A stretch of 64,000 nucleotides of DNA from Clostridia bacterium (GCA_017456015.1 JAFTLL010000003.1:248001-312000); one strand, 5' to 3'. Positions 44,457-55,015 are shown, numbered from the stretch's first letter. Notes: generated by a model not told the origin, from the sequence alone. Made by a program: numbers and translations.

Positions 44457-45091
44457 TTTGCTGCCTCCGTCTGCTTTGCAATCTCTGTGGTTATTTTTTC
44501 GATAAGTTCCCCTTTAAACTTAAAAGCGGCCTTATTTGATATAAGCCTTGCGCTGATATCGACTATCGTTTCAAACACTTCAAGATTGTTTTCTTTTAAA
44601 GTGGTACCGGTCTCGACAATATCTACTATGACATCCGACAAGTCAAGTATCGGTGCGATTTCTATCGAGCCATTAAGATGAATAATATCAATGTCGCGGC
44701 CTTTGGATGCGTAATAATCCTTTGCGATTTTTGTGAATTTTGTCGCAACACGCAGGGTGGTCTGCGGATTGTCACGAAAATCCTTCTTTGCAGCAACTGC
44801 CATTCGGCATTTACCGATCGCAAGGTCCAGTAGTTCATAAACATCAGGTGCATATTCAAGCAGAATATCTTTTCCGGCCACACCGATATCGGCCGCACCG
44901 CGTTCAACATAGATGGCAACGTCAGAGGGCTTTACCCAAAAATAACGGACACCGACCGCCTCATTTTCAAAAATAAGCTTACGGCTTTCCTCCTCGATTT
45001 CAGGACAAGGAAAACCGGCTTTTTTAAACATAGCATAAACCTTTTCGCCAAGGCGTCCTTTGGGAAGGGCCACATTAAGCATTGTTTTCAA
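44453..45091 (-). CDS. hisG: ATP phosphoribosyltransferase catalytic subunit HisG (short form)
   Basis: First enzyme of histidine synthesis. The 212-residue protein is the short form that lacks the C-terminal regulatory domain and needs HisZ. It shows ALPKGRLGEKV near the N-terminus, ERGAADIGVAGKDIL, and the PRPP-binding ILDLSDVIVDIVETGTTLKEN. It overlaps hisZ by 17 bases. Confidence 0.96.
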   Translation of the reverse strand: MKTMLNVALPKGRLGEKVYAMFKKAGFPCPEIEEESRKLIFENEAVGVRYFWVKPSDVAIYVERGAADIGVAGKDILLEYAPDVYELLDLAIGKCRMAVAAKKDFRDNPQTTLRVATKFTKIAKDYYASKGRDIDIIHLNGSIEIAPILDLSDVIVDIVETGTTLKENNLEVFETIVDISARLISNKAAFKFKGELIEKITTEIAKQTEAAK

Positions 45092-46196
45092 GACGTTCTA
45101 CCCCTTCCCCATTAAATTTATATATCTCACAGAAACGCAGCTTTTTCGGGATGGTGCGCTGTACCATTACGGTTTTTCCGTCGCGGCCGAGCTGACCGAC
45201 AGCGACAGACAGTCCTGACAGGTCACACCCGTCATCATAAAGCAGAAGAACATCAAAATCAAAGCTACGGTCATCACGTGTCATCCGTTCGAGCAGGTCA
45301 AGGTATACCGCAAAGCCTACGGCACCTGATTTTCTGCCCATCTTCTTCATCAGTTTATCATACTGACCGCCCGAAAGCACACCCGATGGAACACCGTTCA
45401 AAAAGCCTTTAAAGACGATGCCGTTATAATAATTCATATCATGCATTACCGAGAAATCGATATGAACCATATCCCCCAAGCCGGCACCATCAAGTGCCTC
45501 CATAACGCGGGAAAGCTGTTCTACTGCGGGAGAATTATTGCCAAAAAGTATACGTAACTGCGGCAAAACCTTATTGGCAGAACCGTACATGGAAAGAAGC
45601 GCTTTTAACCGGGCAAAAGCTTGTTCATCTGCGCCGAAACGGTCACACAGCGCGGCTATCTCATGCAGATTCTTCTCCCCTATGCATTTTAAAATATTTT
45701 GACGACACGCGTCCGGTACACCCAAAGCATCGACCGCGTCGGACACGATATCCAGATTGGACAGGTCAAGAACGCAGTCCGATGAGATGCTTTTAAGGCT
45801 TTTGGCAGCAAGCATCAGCACCTCATAAAGACAGTAATCATCAATATTTCCAATGCATTCAAGGCCCACCTGCATTATCTCTTTAAAGGACTGTGCGCCT
45901 TTTGATACACGGTAAACATTTTCGTTATAATAAACTTTTTCAACTGAACCTATATTGTCGGCACTGTTTTTAATTATCGACAGGGTTACGTCGGGTTTAA
46001 GCGCCATAAGCCTTCCGTTTGTATCGGTGAAGGTGATGATGCTGTCCGAAATAAGAAAATCCTTGTTGCGAACATAAAGGTCATATTCTTCGAATTTGCT
46101 CATTTTGTACTGCGAATAGCCATTAGCGCTATAAAGGGAACGAAGAGCAAAAACCGCTTTTTCTTCATTTTTAAGGGTTATAAATTTATCCTTCAT
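45075..46196 (-). CDS. hisZ: ATP phosphoribosyltransferase regulatory subunit HisZ
   Basis: Histidyl-tRNA synthetase paralogue that completes the HisG short-form enzyme and carries feedback control by histidine. The 373-residue protein has the class II synthetase-like blocks FITFTDTNGRLMALKPDVTLSI and KVYYNENVYRV, and a GVLSGGQYDKLMKKMGR segment, but no anticodon-binding domain. It starts one base before the stop of the regulator gene region and overlaps hisG. Confidence 0.92.
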   Translation of the reverse strand: MKDKFITLKNEEKAVFALRSLYSANGYSQYKMSKFEEYDLYVRNKDFLISDSIITFTDTNGRLMALKPDVTLSIIKNSADNIGSVEKVYYNENVYRVSKGAQSFKEIMQVGLECIGNIDDYCLYEVLMLAAKSLKSISSDCVLDLSNLDIVSDAVDALGVPDACRQNILKCIGEKNLHEIAALCDRFGADEQAFARLKALLSMYGSANKVLPQLRILFGNNSPAVEQLSRVMEALDGAGLGDMVHIDFSVMHDMNYYNGIVFKGFLNGVPSGVLSGGQYDKLMKKMGRKSGAVGFAVYLDLLERMTRDDRSFDFDVLLLYDDGCDLSGLSVAVGQLGRDGKTVMVQRTIPKKLRFCEIYKFNGEGVERLENNA

Positions 46197-46197
46197 T

Positions 46198-46491
46198 CTA
46201 ATCCTCCGAGGATGGCATTTTATTGATAGCCATATCGTAACCGCCTGTTCCGTAGGACAGGCATTTATTAACGCGGCTGATTGTCGCTGTACTGACTCCG
46301 GTAGCAGAAGATATTTCCAAGTAACTTTTCCCCTCTTTTAAAAGCATTGCTACTTCCAAACGTTGGGACATATCCTGAATTTCCTTAACGGTACACAGGT
46401 CTTCAAAAAAGCGATAGCATTCCTCTATCGAGCCAAGCCGCAATATTGTACCGAAAAGTCTGTCGGTCGATGAATTTTTAAGATTCAGCAT
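46198..46491 (-). CDS. TrpR-like regulator of the YerC/YecD family, probable histidine operon repressor
   Basis: A 97-residue all-helical DNA-binding protein. The block LCTVKEIQDMSQRLEVAMLLKEGKSYLEISSATGVSTATISRVNKCLSYG is the TrpR/YerC superfamily helix-turn-helix with the reader helix STATISRV. It is the first gene of the histidine operon, 2 bases before hisZ. A perfect palindrome lies in its promoter, so autoregulated repression of the operon, possibly in response to histidine, is the natural reading. Effector binding is not shown by the sequence. Confidence 0.88.
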   Translation of the reverse strand: MLNLKNSSTDRLFGTILRLGSIEECYRFFEDLCTVKEIQDMSQRLEVAMLLKEGKSYLEISSATGVSTATISRVNKCLSYGTGGYDMAINKMPSSED

Positions 46492-46526
46492 AGGGCAGTA
46501 TCCTCACTTTTTCAAATTACTTTACT

Positions 46527-46555
46527 ATGATAGCACACTGCTATGATAAAGTCAA
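46527..46555 (-). promoter_or_regulatory. Histidine operon promoter
   Basis: TTGACT (46555-46550), 17-base spacer, TATCAT (46532-46527) with TGC directly before the -10, about 36 bases upstream of the regulator start. The operator palindrome fills most of the spacer. Confidence 0.8.
46530..46544 (-). promoter_or_regulatory. Palindromic operator in the his promoter
   Basis: ATAGCA-GTG-TGCTAT is a perfect inverted repeat with six-base arms, lying between the -35 and -10 and touching the -10. A bound dimer would exclude RNA polymerase. The encoded TrpR-like protein is the obvious candidate binder. Confidence 0.65.
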
Positions 46556-46576
46556 TACTATTTTACAAAAAGAATC

Positions 46577-46605
46577 TGCCGAAGGTGTACAATACACCCT
46601 CGGCA
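46577..46605 (-). terminator. Intrinsic terminator of the branched-chain amino acid operon
   Basis: TGCCGAGGGTGTA, loop TTG, TACACCTTCGGCA, then GATTCTTTTT on the minus strand; one wobble pair. It lies 5 bases after the ridA stop and separates this operon from the his promoter. Confidence 0.9.
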
Positions 46606-46609
46606 ATGA

Positions 46610-46981
46610 TTATCTTACTGCTATGCACTCAATTTCAACCTTTGCACCCTTTGGAATGGCTGCAACTTGAACACAGCTGCGTGCCGGGAAAGGTGCGGCA
46701 AAAAAGCTCTCATACACCTTATTCATCGCGGCAAAATCTGATAGGTCGGCAAGAAACACCGATGTTTTGATTACATTTGCCATTGTCAGTCCGGCGGCAG
46801 CAAGAATGTTTTTTACATTGTTCAGTGACTGTTCTGTCTGCTCCTCAATGGTCTCGGCCATTGTACCCGTTGCGGGGTTGACGGGTATCTGACCCGAAAC
46901 AAAAACGATGTTTCCCGCGTCCAGTCCCTGTGAATAGGGACCGATTGCTGCGGGGGATTTATCTGTTGCGATTACTTTCAT
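46610..46981 (-). CDS. ridA: RidA family 2-iminobutanoate/2-iminopropanoate deaminase
   Basis: Removes the reactive enamine/imine made by threonine dehydratase, protecting PLP enzymes. The 123-residue protein has the family blocks AIGPYSQGLDAG, FVSGQIPVNPATG and the C-terminal PARSCVQVAAIPKGAKVEIE with the catalytic Arg. Placement right after ilvA fits this role. Last gene of the ilv-leu operon. Confidence 0.95.
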   Translation of the reverse strand: MKVIATDKSPAAIGPYSQGLDAGNIVFVSGQIPVNPATGTMAETIEEQTEQSLNNVKNILAAAGLTMANVIKTSVFLADLSDFAAMNKVYESFFAAPFPARSCVQVAAIPKGAKVEIECIAVR

Positions 46982-46992
46982 AATTTTCTCCT

Positions 46993-48189
46993 TTATTCAA
47001 CGATATTAAATCCGGCATTTTTAAGCGCACGCTTGATTTCTTCAATTTGTTCAAAATCGCGCGTTTCCATACCGATTTTTAAAAAGCAGCTTGAAATCGG
47101 CATATTGGCATCGGAACGCTCATGATAAACACTGATAACATTACCGCCGCACTTCGAGATAATCGTGCTGACACCAAGAAGCTGCCCCGGTTTATCTTCA
47201 AGTGCAATTTGCAGGGTTGTTTTTCTTCCGGTAGAGACAAGGCCGCGTGTTATGACGCGCGAGAGTATGTTTACATCAATGTTACCGCCCGAAACAACGC
47301 AAACTACTTTTTTGCCTTTAATCGGCAGTTTACCGGACAGTGCCGCAGCGACACTGACTGCACCTGCACCCTCGGCAATGAGCTTCTGTTTTTCAATGAG
47401 GGTGAGTATTGCCGTTGCGATTTCGTCCTCACTGACGGTTACGATTTCATCAACATATTGTTCTATCATTTTGAAGGTGTTGCTACCCGGATGTTTAACT
47501 GCAATACCGTCGGCAAAGGTTGATACGCTATCCAGCGTTATGGGTTCCCCAGCAATTCGACTTTCAAGCATTCCCGCGGCCTTTTCGGCCTGAACACCGT
47601 AAACCTTGATATCGGGACGAAGCTGTTTTATAACATAGGCAACTCCCGAGATAAGGCCGCCTCCACCGATGGGAACGACAACCGCATCGATATCGTGGAT
47701 TTGTTCGAGGATTTCAAGTCCTATGGTGCCTTGCCCTGCGATAACCTCATCGTCATCAAAGGGATGGATAAAGGTAGCCCCGGTCTCATGTTGAAGACGC
47801 TCCGCCTCATTGGAGGCATCGTCATAGGTTCCTGGAACAAGTCTTACCTCGGCACCGAGAGCTTTTGTTGCCTCCACCTTACTGATGGGAGCGCCGTCAG
47901 GCATGCAGACAACGCTTTTAATTCCCATACGGGATGCGGCAAGTGCTACGCCCTGTGCATGGTTTCCGGCACTGCAAGCAATAATACCCGCAGCCTTTTG
48001 CTCGTCGCTCAGCTTGCTGATTTTATAATATGCTCCGCGCAGTTTAAAACTGCCGGTAACCTGCAAATTTTCGGTTTTAAGATAAAGCTTTGCATCATTT
48101 GACAGGTTTTTTGAATAGATAAGGTCTGTTGTTCTTGCGACTTCCTTCAAAGCGAAGGCAGCCTGATAAACCATGTCGAGTGTTACCAT
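46993..48189 (-). CDS. ilvA: Threonine ammonia-lyase
   Basis: PLP enzyme converting threonine to 2-oxobutanoate, the first step to isoleucine. The 398-residue protein has the PLP lysine in TGSFKLRGAYYK (near residue 49), the glycine loop PIGGGGLISG and CVVSGGNID, then a single C-terminal ACT-type domain (about 325-398). The size resembles the TdcB-with-ACT group more than the long two-domain biosynthetic IlvA, but operon context shows a biosynthetic role. Confidence 0.92.
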   Translation of the reverse strand: MVTLDMVYQAAFALKEVARTTDLIYSKNLSNDAKLYLKTENLQVTGSFKLRGAYYKISKLSDEQKAAGIIACSAGNHAQGVALAASRMGIKSVVCMPDGAPISKVEATKALGAEVRLVPGTYDDASNEAERLQHETGATFIHPFDDDEVIAGQGTIGLEILEQIHDIDAVVVPIGGGGLISGVAYVIKQLRPDIKVYGVQAEKAAGMLESRIAGEPITLDSVSTFADGIAVKHPGSNTFKMIEQYVDEIVTVSEDEIATAILTLIEKQKLIAEGAGAVSVAAALSGKLPIKGKKVVCVVSGGNIDVNILSRVITRGLVSTGRKTTLQIALEDKPGQLLGVSTIISKCGGNVISVYHERSDANMPISSCFLKIGMETRDFEQIEEIKRALKNAGFNIVE

Positions 48190-48215
48190 TATTTAACCTC
48201 TTTTTATTCTGGATT

Positions 48216-49517
48216 TTACATGCCTGCAAGGTAGTTTACAAACTGCCGTGCGGTTCGGCCTGATACGCCGCCGTGGCGCATTTCCCACTTATTGGCCTCA
48301 CGACGAAGGGTTTCTTCATCGACGTCTATTCCCTCACGGTCGGCAAGGACACGCACAATATTGTAAAACGCTTCTCTGTCGGGTGTGGAATAGTTTATGA
48401 GTACGCCGAAACGCGCAGAGAGAGATAATTTTTCCTCCATGGTGTCGGAACGGTGTATCTCACCGTTATACTCCATATCGTTGCGGTCGTTCCAGGTTTC
48501 TTTTATCAAATGGCGACGGTTTGAGGTTGCATAGATGAGAATATTATCCGGCTTGGTTTCAACACCGCCCTCGATGACCGCTTTTAAAAATTTGTATTCT
48601 ATTTCATGCTCTTCAAAGGAAAGGTCGTCAATGTAGATTATGAAACGGTAATTTCGGTTTTTAATCTGCGAAATAACGGTTGAAAGCTCACCAAACTGAT
48701 GCTTGTATATTTCAATCATACGCAAGCCCCGGTCGTAAAACTCATTGAGCACAGCCTTGATGCTTGAAGACTTACCGGTTCCGCTATCGCCATAGAGCAA
48801 CGCATTGTTAGCAGGCTTGCCTTCTACGAAAGCAAGAGTATTGTCGATCAGTTGCTTTTTTTGAACCTCATACCCAACAAGGTCGCAAAGGCGGATCGTA
48901 TCGGCATTATTTATCGGACAAAATGCAATGCCCTCAGCAGTGCTTTTTATCCGGAATGCTCGGTTGAGACCGAACATTCCCACACCGTAATCCCGATAGT
49001 GTTCCGTAAGGAGGCTGAAAACTTCTTCCTCATCGGGCGCGGCAGCAATTTTTGCACTTAGTGTACGAACCTTTTCACTCACATTTTTATTGTAAAGGCG
49101 CTCCCTTTTTGCAATGGCCTTATAATCGGTTATGACCGAGAAGCAGTCGATTCCCAGAGCCTGCTCAATGGGAGAAAAATTAAATGCAAAAAGTTTTTTG
49201 AAAATTTTAAAATCCGCCTTGGCAAGACGGTTTACAGAACCTCCCTCGGTCGAACCGTTACCCTCACAGGTGAGGGTGAAAGAGTTCTCGTTTGTAATAA
49301 GCAAAAATGTAAGATAATTCTGCCACAGATTGGTATCAAAGCCGTACTGTGTTGAAAGGTCAAGCAGACGCTTGATTTGAACATAAATCTTATGCGTAAG
49401 GGTATCCTTATCCTCACTTTTTTTATCCCATGCCTCAAAAATACGACATAACTCTGCGATTATGCTGTCCTGGCCGAGGTCACTATACAGCAACAGCTTT
49501 GAAACCTCTTTGTACAT
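48216..49517 (-). CDS. DUF815 family AAA-type ATPase
   Basis: A 433-residue cytosolic ATPase. It has Walker A YGDSGTGKSS near residue 239, Walker B FIIYIDDLSFEE, sensor-like IYATSNRRHL and a C-terminal arginine-containing HGGVSGRTARQF block, as in DUF815. The function is unknown. It sits between ilvE and ilvA in the branched-chain operon, 10 bases after ilvE and 26 before ilvA, although no link to amino acid synthesis is known to me. The ATG at 49517 has an AGGAAG site. Confidence 0.85.
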   Translation of the reverse strand: MYKEVSKLLLYSDLGQDSIIAELCRIFEAWDKKSEDKDTLTHKIYVQIKRLLDLSTQYGFDTNLWQNYLTFLLITNENSFTLTCEGNGSTEGGSVNRLAKADFKIFKKLFAFNFSPIEQALGIDCFSVITDYKAIAKRERLYNKNVSEKVRTLSAKIAAAPDEEEVFSLLTEHYRDYGVGMFGLNRAFRIKSTAEGIAFCPINNADTIRLCDLVGYEVQKKQLIDNTLAFVEGKPANNALLYGDSGTGKSSSIKAVLNEFYDRGLRMIEIYKHQFGELSTVISQIKNRNYRFIIYIDDLSFEEHEIEYKFLKAVIEGGVETKPDNILIYATSNRRHLIKETWNDRNDMEYNGEIHRSDTMEEKLSLSARFGVLINYSTPDREAFYNIVRVLADREGIDVDEETLRREANKWEMRHGGVSGRTARQFVNYLAGM

Positions 49518-49527
49518 AAACAACTTC

Positions 49528-50592
49528 CTATTCTACGGTTACTCGCCAGCCGAAGGGATCCTCGACTGCGCCGGTCTGAATTCCGGTAACGGTATCGTAA
49601 AGTTTTTGGCTCAGTGCCCCGATGGTGCCGTCACCAATCTGCATTACATCATCCTTGTAACGCAGCTTGCCAACCGGAGAAATGACAGCGGCTGTACCGG
49701 TACCAAAGACCTCTTCAAGCGTGCCGTTTTTCTGCGCCGCGATAAGTTCGTCAACCGAAATTTTTCTCTCTTCCACAGAGATTCCCCAAGCTTTACAAAG
49801 CTGCAATACCGAATTGCGGGTGATGCCGGGAAGAATACTGCCGTTGAGCATCGGTGTTACAACGGTTCCGTTGATTTTGAAGAAGATGTTCATTGCGCCT
49901 ACTTCTTCAATATATTTACGTTCCACACCGTCCAACCAGAGGACTTGGGAATAACCGGCATCATGCGCCTTTACCTGCGCGGCAAGGCTTGCAGCGTAGT
50001 TGCCGCCGGTTTTGGCATAGCCCATACCACCGCGAACCGCACGAACATAATCATCCTCTATCCAGATACCTACCGGTTCAAGACCGCTGGCATAATATGC
50101 TCCACTGGGTGATAAGATGATGATAAACTTATAAGTTTTTGAGGGGGCAACACCGAGGAAAGCATCGGTCGCAATAATGAACGGACGAACATAAAGCGAT
50201 GTTCCGGGGTCGGTCGGTATCCAATCGGCATCGACAGCGACAACCGTTTTTACCGCCTGGACAAAGTCCTCTTCCGGCAAAAGCGGAATACACAGACGCT
50301 CATTTGTAGCGTTGGTGCGCTTTGCATTCATATCGGGACGGAAGAGGTAACTCTTTCCATCGTCACCTCTATATGCTTTAAGACCCTCAAACATTTCCTG
50401 ACCGTAGTGGAAAACCATTGCGGCGGGAGAAAGACTGAAATTGGCAAAAGGAACAATCCTGGCATCGTGCCAGCCGCGTCCTTCGGTATAATCCATTACA
50501 AACATATGGTCGGTAAAGATTTTTCCAAAGCCGAGCGCGCCCTGCGGTTTTTCCTTCGGCGCAGTTGTTTTTGTGATTTTAATATCCAGCAT
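49528..50592 (-). CDS. ilvE: Branched-chain amino acid aminotransferase
   Basis: PLP fold-type IV transaminase for the last step to Ile, Val and Leu. The 354-residue protein matches the class II BCAT form with MVFHYGQEMFEGLKAYRG, YVRPFIIATDAFLGV, LWLDGVERKYIEEVGAMNIFF containing the PLP Lys, and EVFGTGTAAVISPVG. The ATG at 50592 follows GGAG by 8 bases; ATG 50598 and GTG 50601 are too close to it. Confidence 0.95.
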   Translation of the reverse strand: MLDIKITKTTAPKEKPQGALGFGKIFTDHMFVMDYTEGRGWHDARIVPFANFSLSPAAMVFHYGQEMFEGLKAYRGDDGKSYLFRPDMNAKRTNATNERLCIPLLPEEDFVQAVKTVVAVDADWIPTDPGTSLYVRPFIIATDAFLGVAPSKTYKFIIILSPSGAYYASGLEPVGIWIEDDYVRAVRGGMGYAKTGGNYAASLAAQVKAHDAGYSQVLWLDGVERKYIEEVGAMNIFFKINGTVVTPMLNGSILPGITRNSVLQLCKAWGISVEERKISVDELIAAQKNGTLEEVFGTGTAAVISPVGKLRYKDDVMQIGDGTIGALSQKLYDTVTGIQTGAVEDPFGWRVTVE

Positions 50593-50610
50593 TTTCATCA
50601 CTCCAATACA

Positions 50611-51681
50611 TTAAAGTCTGCTTATGATTTCCTTTGTTATTTCTGTACAGGAAAGGGCTTTGCCCTCGCCAACTAAAATATCAGCGGTACGCAATCCGTC
50701 TTCCAGCGCGGTATTAACGGCATTTTCTATCGCATCTGCCTCAACCGAAAGACCGAAGGAATACCGCAGCATCATGGCTGCCGAAAGGATGGTTGCTATG
50801 GGGTTTGCCTTATTCTGACCGGCAATATCGGGCGCAGAGCCGTGAATCGGCTCATAAAGTCCACACTTACCCTCACCGAGGGAAGCAGACGGAAGAAGTC
50901 CTATTGAGCCGGTAATTTGAGATGCCTCATCAGAAAGAATATCCCCGAACATATTTGAAGTCACGACAACATCAAATTTTGACGGGTCACGAACGAGCTG
51001 CATTGCGGCGTTATCGACCAGCATATCGGTACAGGTTACATCGGGATACTCCTCCCCTATTCTGTGCACCGTCTCGCGCCACAGACGCGAGGTTTCAAGA
51101 ACATTTGCCTTGTCAATGCTGACAACATTCTTTCTGCGCTTTCTCGCGGTTTCAAAGGCAACACGCGCAATACGCTCAACCTCCATAACGCTGTAAGCCT
51201 CGGTGTCATATGCCTCCTCACCATATTTGCCGGTGCGGCGGCCGCGCTCACCGAAGTAAATTCCGCCGGTAAGTTCACGGACAATAACAAGGTCAAATCC
51301 GTTATCAACAATATCGGGACGTAATGTGCAGGCATCTTTAAGCGCCGGATAAATTTTTGCAGGACGCAGATTTGTAAAAAGTCCAAGTGCGGCGCGAAGG
51401 CCGAGCAGAGCCTTTTCGGGACGGATATTTCCAGGGAGGGTATCCCATTTGGGTCCTCCGACCGCGCCGAGAAGGACACTGTCACTGCGTTTACAGCCTT
51501 CAACGGTTTCCTCGGGAAGCGGTATGCCGTATGCGTCGATCGCAGCACCGCCCGCAAGGTAAGATGTAAAATTAAACTTATGCCCAAAACGGGTTCCGAT
51601 TTCTTCAAGTACGGCAACGGCGCTGTCAACGATTTCCGGACCGATGCCGTCACCCTTTACAAGTGCTATTTTGAACTCCAT
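50611..51681 (-). CDS. leuB: 3-isopropylmalate dehydrogenase
   Basis: NAD-dependent decarboxylating dehydrogenase of leucine synthesis. The 356-residue protein has GDGIGPEI near the N-terminus, [15 protein letters not shown], the metal/substrate segment [27 protein letters not shown], and [18 protein letters not shown]. Its start overlaps the leuD stop by one base. Confidence 0.97.
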   Translation of the reverse strand: MEFKIALVKGDGIGPEIVDSAVAVLEEIGTRFGHKFNFTSYLAGGAAIDAYGIPLPEETVEGCKRSDSVLLGAVGGPKWDTLPGNIRPEKALLGLRAALGLFTNLRPAKIYPALKDACTLRPDIVDNGFDLVIVRELTGGIYFGERGRRTGKYGEEAYDTEAYSVMEVERIARVAFETARKRRKNVVSIDKANVLETSRLWRETVHRIGEEYPDVTCTDMLVDNAAMQLVRDPSKFDVVVTSNMFGDILSDEASQITGSIGLLPSASLGEGKCGLYEPIHGSAPDIAGQNKANPIATILSAAMMLRYSFGLSVEADAIENAVNTALEDGLRTADILVGEGKALSCTEITKEIISRL

Positions 51682-52181
51682 CAGTTTTTTCCTCCCGACT
51701 GTTTTGCCTTAACATAGGCAAGCAACCCGCCGTTTTCGATAATTCCGTTGATAAAGGCAGGAAAAGCAACCGCCTGCCAGCTTTCGCCGGTGGTTTCGTC
51801 AACAATAACACCTGTATTAAAATCCACCGAAACGGTATCGCCGTTCTGTATTTTTTCGGCAGCTTCGGGACATTCGAGTATCGGGAAGCCGATGTTGATT
51901 GCATTACGGTAGAAAATGCGGGCAAAGCTGGCTGCAATGACGCAGGATATTCCGCTTGCACGAATCGAAATAGGCGCGTGCTCACGCGAGGAGCCACAGC
52001 CGAAATTCGCACCGCCAACCATAATATCTCCAGGTTTTACCTTCTTTACAAAATCCGCATCGATATCCTCCATGCAATGCTTTGCAAGCTCCTCCGGAGA
52101 AGGTGCATTGAGGTAACGTGCAGGAATGATAACGTCGGTATCGACATTATCACCGTATTTGAAAACTGCTCCCTTTGCCAT
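51681..52181 (-). CDS. leuD: 3-isopropylmalate dehydratase small subunit
   Basis: Small (swivel) subunit of isopropylmalate isomerase, 166 residues, within the usual size for the type paired with a 420-residue LeuC. It starts near [17 protein letters not shown] and has the conserved [15 protein letters not shown] loop. It begins 4 bases after leuC. Confidence 0.96.
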   Translation of the reverse strand: MAKGAVFKYGDNVDTDVIIPARYLNAPSPEELAKHCMEDIDADFVKKVKPGDIMVGGANFGCGSSREHAPISIRASGISCVIAASFARIFYRNAINIGFPILECPEAAEKIQNGDTVSVDFNTGVIVDETTGESWQAVAFPAFINGIIENGGLLAYVKAKQSGGKN

Positions 52182-52185
52182 TACA

Positions 52186-53454
52186 CTACACCTCCGCTAA
52201 ATCGTAGGGTGAGGCTACGCAACCGGCAACGGCAGATGCTGCTGCAACCGCCGGGCTTGCAAGAATGACCTCACTCAAGGTATGACCCATACGTCCTACA
52301 AAATTTCTGTTTGTTGTGGCTACGGCGCGCTCTCCGGCGCTCATAACACCCATATGGCCTCCAAGACAAGGTCCGCAGGTCGGCGTAGAGACCGCGCAGC
52401 CGGCTTTTATAAAGGTTTCAGCCAGACCTTCTATAATGCACTGCATATAAACTTCCTGTGTGGCAGGAATAACGATACAGCGAACGCCGTTTGCAACACG
52501 TCTTCCCTTTAATATCTCGGCGGCGGCACGAAGGTCGGAAATGCGACCGTTAGTGCATGAACCGATAACGACCTGGTCAATATGCAGTCCCTTGACCTCA
52601 TCAACCGTCTTGGTGTTGGAGGGCAGGTGCGGCAAAGAAACTGTGGGTTTTAAGGACGAAAGGTCGATAACGACCTCACGCTCATACTCTGCGTCCTCGT
52701 CGGCTTCATAAACCTTTATCGGACGTTTCACGCGGCCGGTTACATATTCCATCGTCTTTTCGTCGACCGGGAAGATGCCGCTCTTGCCGCCGGCTTCAAT
52801 CGCCATATTTGCAATGGTAAAGCGGTCATCCATAGAAAGTTCTGCAACGCCGGGTCCGGTAAACTCGATTGACTTGTAAAGAGCCCCGTCCACGCCGATT
52901 AGACCGATGAGATGGAGGATAACATCCTTACCGCTTACATACTTGGGTAATTTTCCGGTGAGGGTAACCTTGATAGCAGAGGGCACCTTAAACCAGTTCT
53001 CCCCCGCTGCCATTCCGGCAGCCATATCGGTCGAACCTACACCGGTGGAAAATGCGCCGAGCGCACCATAAGTGCAGGTGTGCGAATCGGCACCGATGAT
53101 GCAGTCACCGGGACACACAACACCCTGCTCAGGCAGAAGCGCATGCTCAATTCCTACGGTTCCTACATCATAAAAATGTGTGATATCAAAACGCTTTGCA
53201 AACTCCCTTGCGGTGGCGCAAAGCTCTGCGGATTTGATATCCTTACAGGGGGTATAGTGGTCGAGAACGATTGCAATCTTATCCTTATCAAAAACACTCG
53301 TAAAGCCTGCTTTATCAAAGACTGAAACAGCAACCGGTGTTGTAACATCATTGCCGAGGACGATATCAAGTTTTGCTTCAATAAGGTCACCCGCCTTGAC
53401 CGAATCAAGTCCTGCATGGGCTGCAAGAATCTTCTGCGTCATTGTCATTCCCAT
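52186..53454 (-). CDS. leuC: 3-isopropylmalate dehydratase large subunit
   Basis: Aconitase-family large subunit of 422 residues, the archaeal-type length common in Clostridia. Iron-sulfur ligands occur in [22 protein letters not shown] and [17 protein letters not shown] lies 8 bases upstream of the ATG at 53454. It follows leuA by 3 bases. Confidence 0.96.
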   Translation of the reverse strand: MGMTMTQKILAAHAGLDSVKAGDLIEAKLDIVLGNDVTTPVAVSVFDKAGFTSVFDKDKIAIVLDHYTPCKDIKSAELCATAREFAKRFDITHFYDVGTVGIEHALLPEQGVVCPGDCIIGADSHTCTYGALGAFSTGVGSTDMAAGMAAGENWFKVPSAIKVTLTGKLPKYVSGKDVILHLIGLIGVDGALYKSIEFTGPGVAELSMDDRFTIANMAIEAGGKSGIFPVDEKTMEYVTGRVKRPIKVYEADEDAEYEREVVIDLSSLKPTVSLPHLPSNTKTVDEVKGLHIDQVVIGSCTNGRISDLRAAAEILKGRRVANGVRCIVIPATQEVYMQCIIEGLAETFIKAGCAVSTPTCGPCLGGHMGVMSAGERAVATTNRNFVGRMGHTLSEVILASPAVAAASAVAGCVASPYDLAEV

Positions 53455-53457
53455 CGG

Positions 53458-54993
53458 TTATACCTCCTGTGTTTTATTGTCTGCCGCCATAAGCTTGTTA
53501 AGGGCAGTCAGATAAGCGATAATACTGGCTTCGATAATGTCGGTCGAAAGCCCTTTACCCGAGTAGCTTCTGCCACCGGATGAGAGCTTGACCGTTACAT
53601 CGCCGAGGGTATCCTTACCTTCGGAGATGGAATTGATAGTATAAACATCGAAGGTGTGTTCACCGGGATTGACGATGGTATCAATAGCCTTAAAGGAAGC
53701 ATCGATAGGACCGTCACCGAGACTTACGCCTTCAATCTTTTCTCCGTCTTTTTTCAAGCACACTGTACTTGTAGAAGTGGTGAAATTGCTTGTATGTACT
53801 GCAAACCAATCCAGCGCATAACCAACCTCTGTGGTGTGTTCACTTTTGGTTTTATGCATTACGATAGCCTCTATATCGGCATCGTTGATGGTCTTTTTCT
53901 TATCGCAAAGCGCCTTAAACTCCTCAAAGCAGCGAAGCAATTCATCAGCGGTAAGATTGTATCCCATATCTTTAAGATGGCTTTCAAACGCGTGTTTGCC
54001 TGAATGCTTGCCGAGGACAATATTGTTGGTGTGGATACCGACAGCCTCGGGCGTAAGAATTTCATAGGTCTGCTTGTTGGCAAGAACGCCGTGCTGGTGT
54101 ATGCCGGATTCATGCGCAAAGGCATTTTTTCCGACGATAGGTTTGTTGATGGGTGCGCTTTGACCGATGATGTTGTATACCGTCTTACTTGTGCGATAGA
54201 TTTGGGTTGTGTCAATGCCGGTTGTGACGTTATATACATCCGGACGGGTGCGCATTGCCATTACCACCTCTTCCAGTGCGGTGTTTCCTGCACGCTCGCC
54301 CAAGCCGTTTACGGTACATTCAATCTGTCTTGCACCGCCAAGCACGCCGGCAAGCGAGTTGGCAACCGCCATTCCAAGGTCGTTATGGCAATGAACCGAA
54401 AACTCTACTGTATCGGCATTATCGACATTTGAAATGAGGTATTCAATAAGGGCGCGCATTTCCGCAGGTGTGGTATATCCCACCGTGTCGGGAATATTGA
54501 CAACCTTAGCGCCGCATTTTATTGCGGTATCGACCACCTGTGCCAAAAAGGCAGGGTCACTACGGGTGGCATCCTCAGCCGAAAACTCGATATTCGAGCA
54601 ATATTTCGCGGCGTAGGTAACCATATCCTTGGTTTTTTCAAGGACCTGCTGCGGCGTCATTTTAAGCTTATACTCCATATGCAGCGGACTGGTCGCGATG
54701 AACAGATGTATACGCGGGTCAACAGCGACCTTTACTGCCTCCCAAGCGGCGTCTATATCCTTAACGGTAGAGCGCGCAAGGGATGCCACCGTACAATCCT
54801 TTATTGTTTTTGCGATGGTGTTGACCGACTCGAAATCGCCCGGCGAGGAGATTGCAAAGCCGGCTTCAATGATATCCACGCGCATCTTTTCAAGGCACTT
54901 TGCTACCTCGATTTTCTCGCGCAAATTCATACTGCAACCCGGGGACTGTTCACCGTCTCGCAGAGTGGTATCAAAAATTTTAATCTGGTTCAT
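53458..54993 (-). CDS. leuA: 2-isopropylmalate synthase
   Basis: First leucine-specific enzyme, condensing 2-oxoisovalerate with acetyl-CoA. The 511-residue protein has the catalytic barrel with [45 protein letters not shown] and NGLGERAGN, and a C-terminal regulatory LeuA dimerisation domain (from about residue 385) where leucine binds. Full length, no breaks. Weak AT-rich gap of 22 bases from ilvD. Confidence 0.96.
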   Translation of the reverse strand: MNQIKIFDTTLRDGEQSPGCSMNLREKIEVAKCLEKMRVDIIEAGFAISSPGDFESVNTIAKTIKDCTVASLARSTVKDIDAAWEAVKVAVDPRIHLFIATSPLHMEYKLKMTPQQVLEKTKDMVTYAAKYCSNIEFSAEDATRSDPAFLAQVVDTAIKCGAKVVNIPDTVGYTTPAEMRALIEYLISNVDNADTVEFSVHCHNDLGMAVANSLAGVLGGARQIECTVNGLGERAGNTALEEVVMAMRTRPDVYNVTTGIDTTQIYRTSKTVYNIIGQSAPINKPIVGKNAFAHESGIHQHGVLANKQTYEILTPEAVGIHTNNIVLGKHSGKHAFESHLKDMGYNLTADELLRCFEEFKALCDKKKTINDADIEAIVMHKTKSEHTTEVGYALDWFAVHTSNFTTSTSTVCLKKDGEKIEGVSLGDGPIDASFKAIDTIVNPGEHTFDVYTINSISEGKDTLGDVTVKLSSGGRSYSGKGLSTDIIEASIIAYLTALNKLMAADNKTQEV

Positions 54994-55015
54994 ATCTTAA
55001 AACTCCAAACAAATA

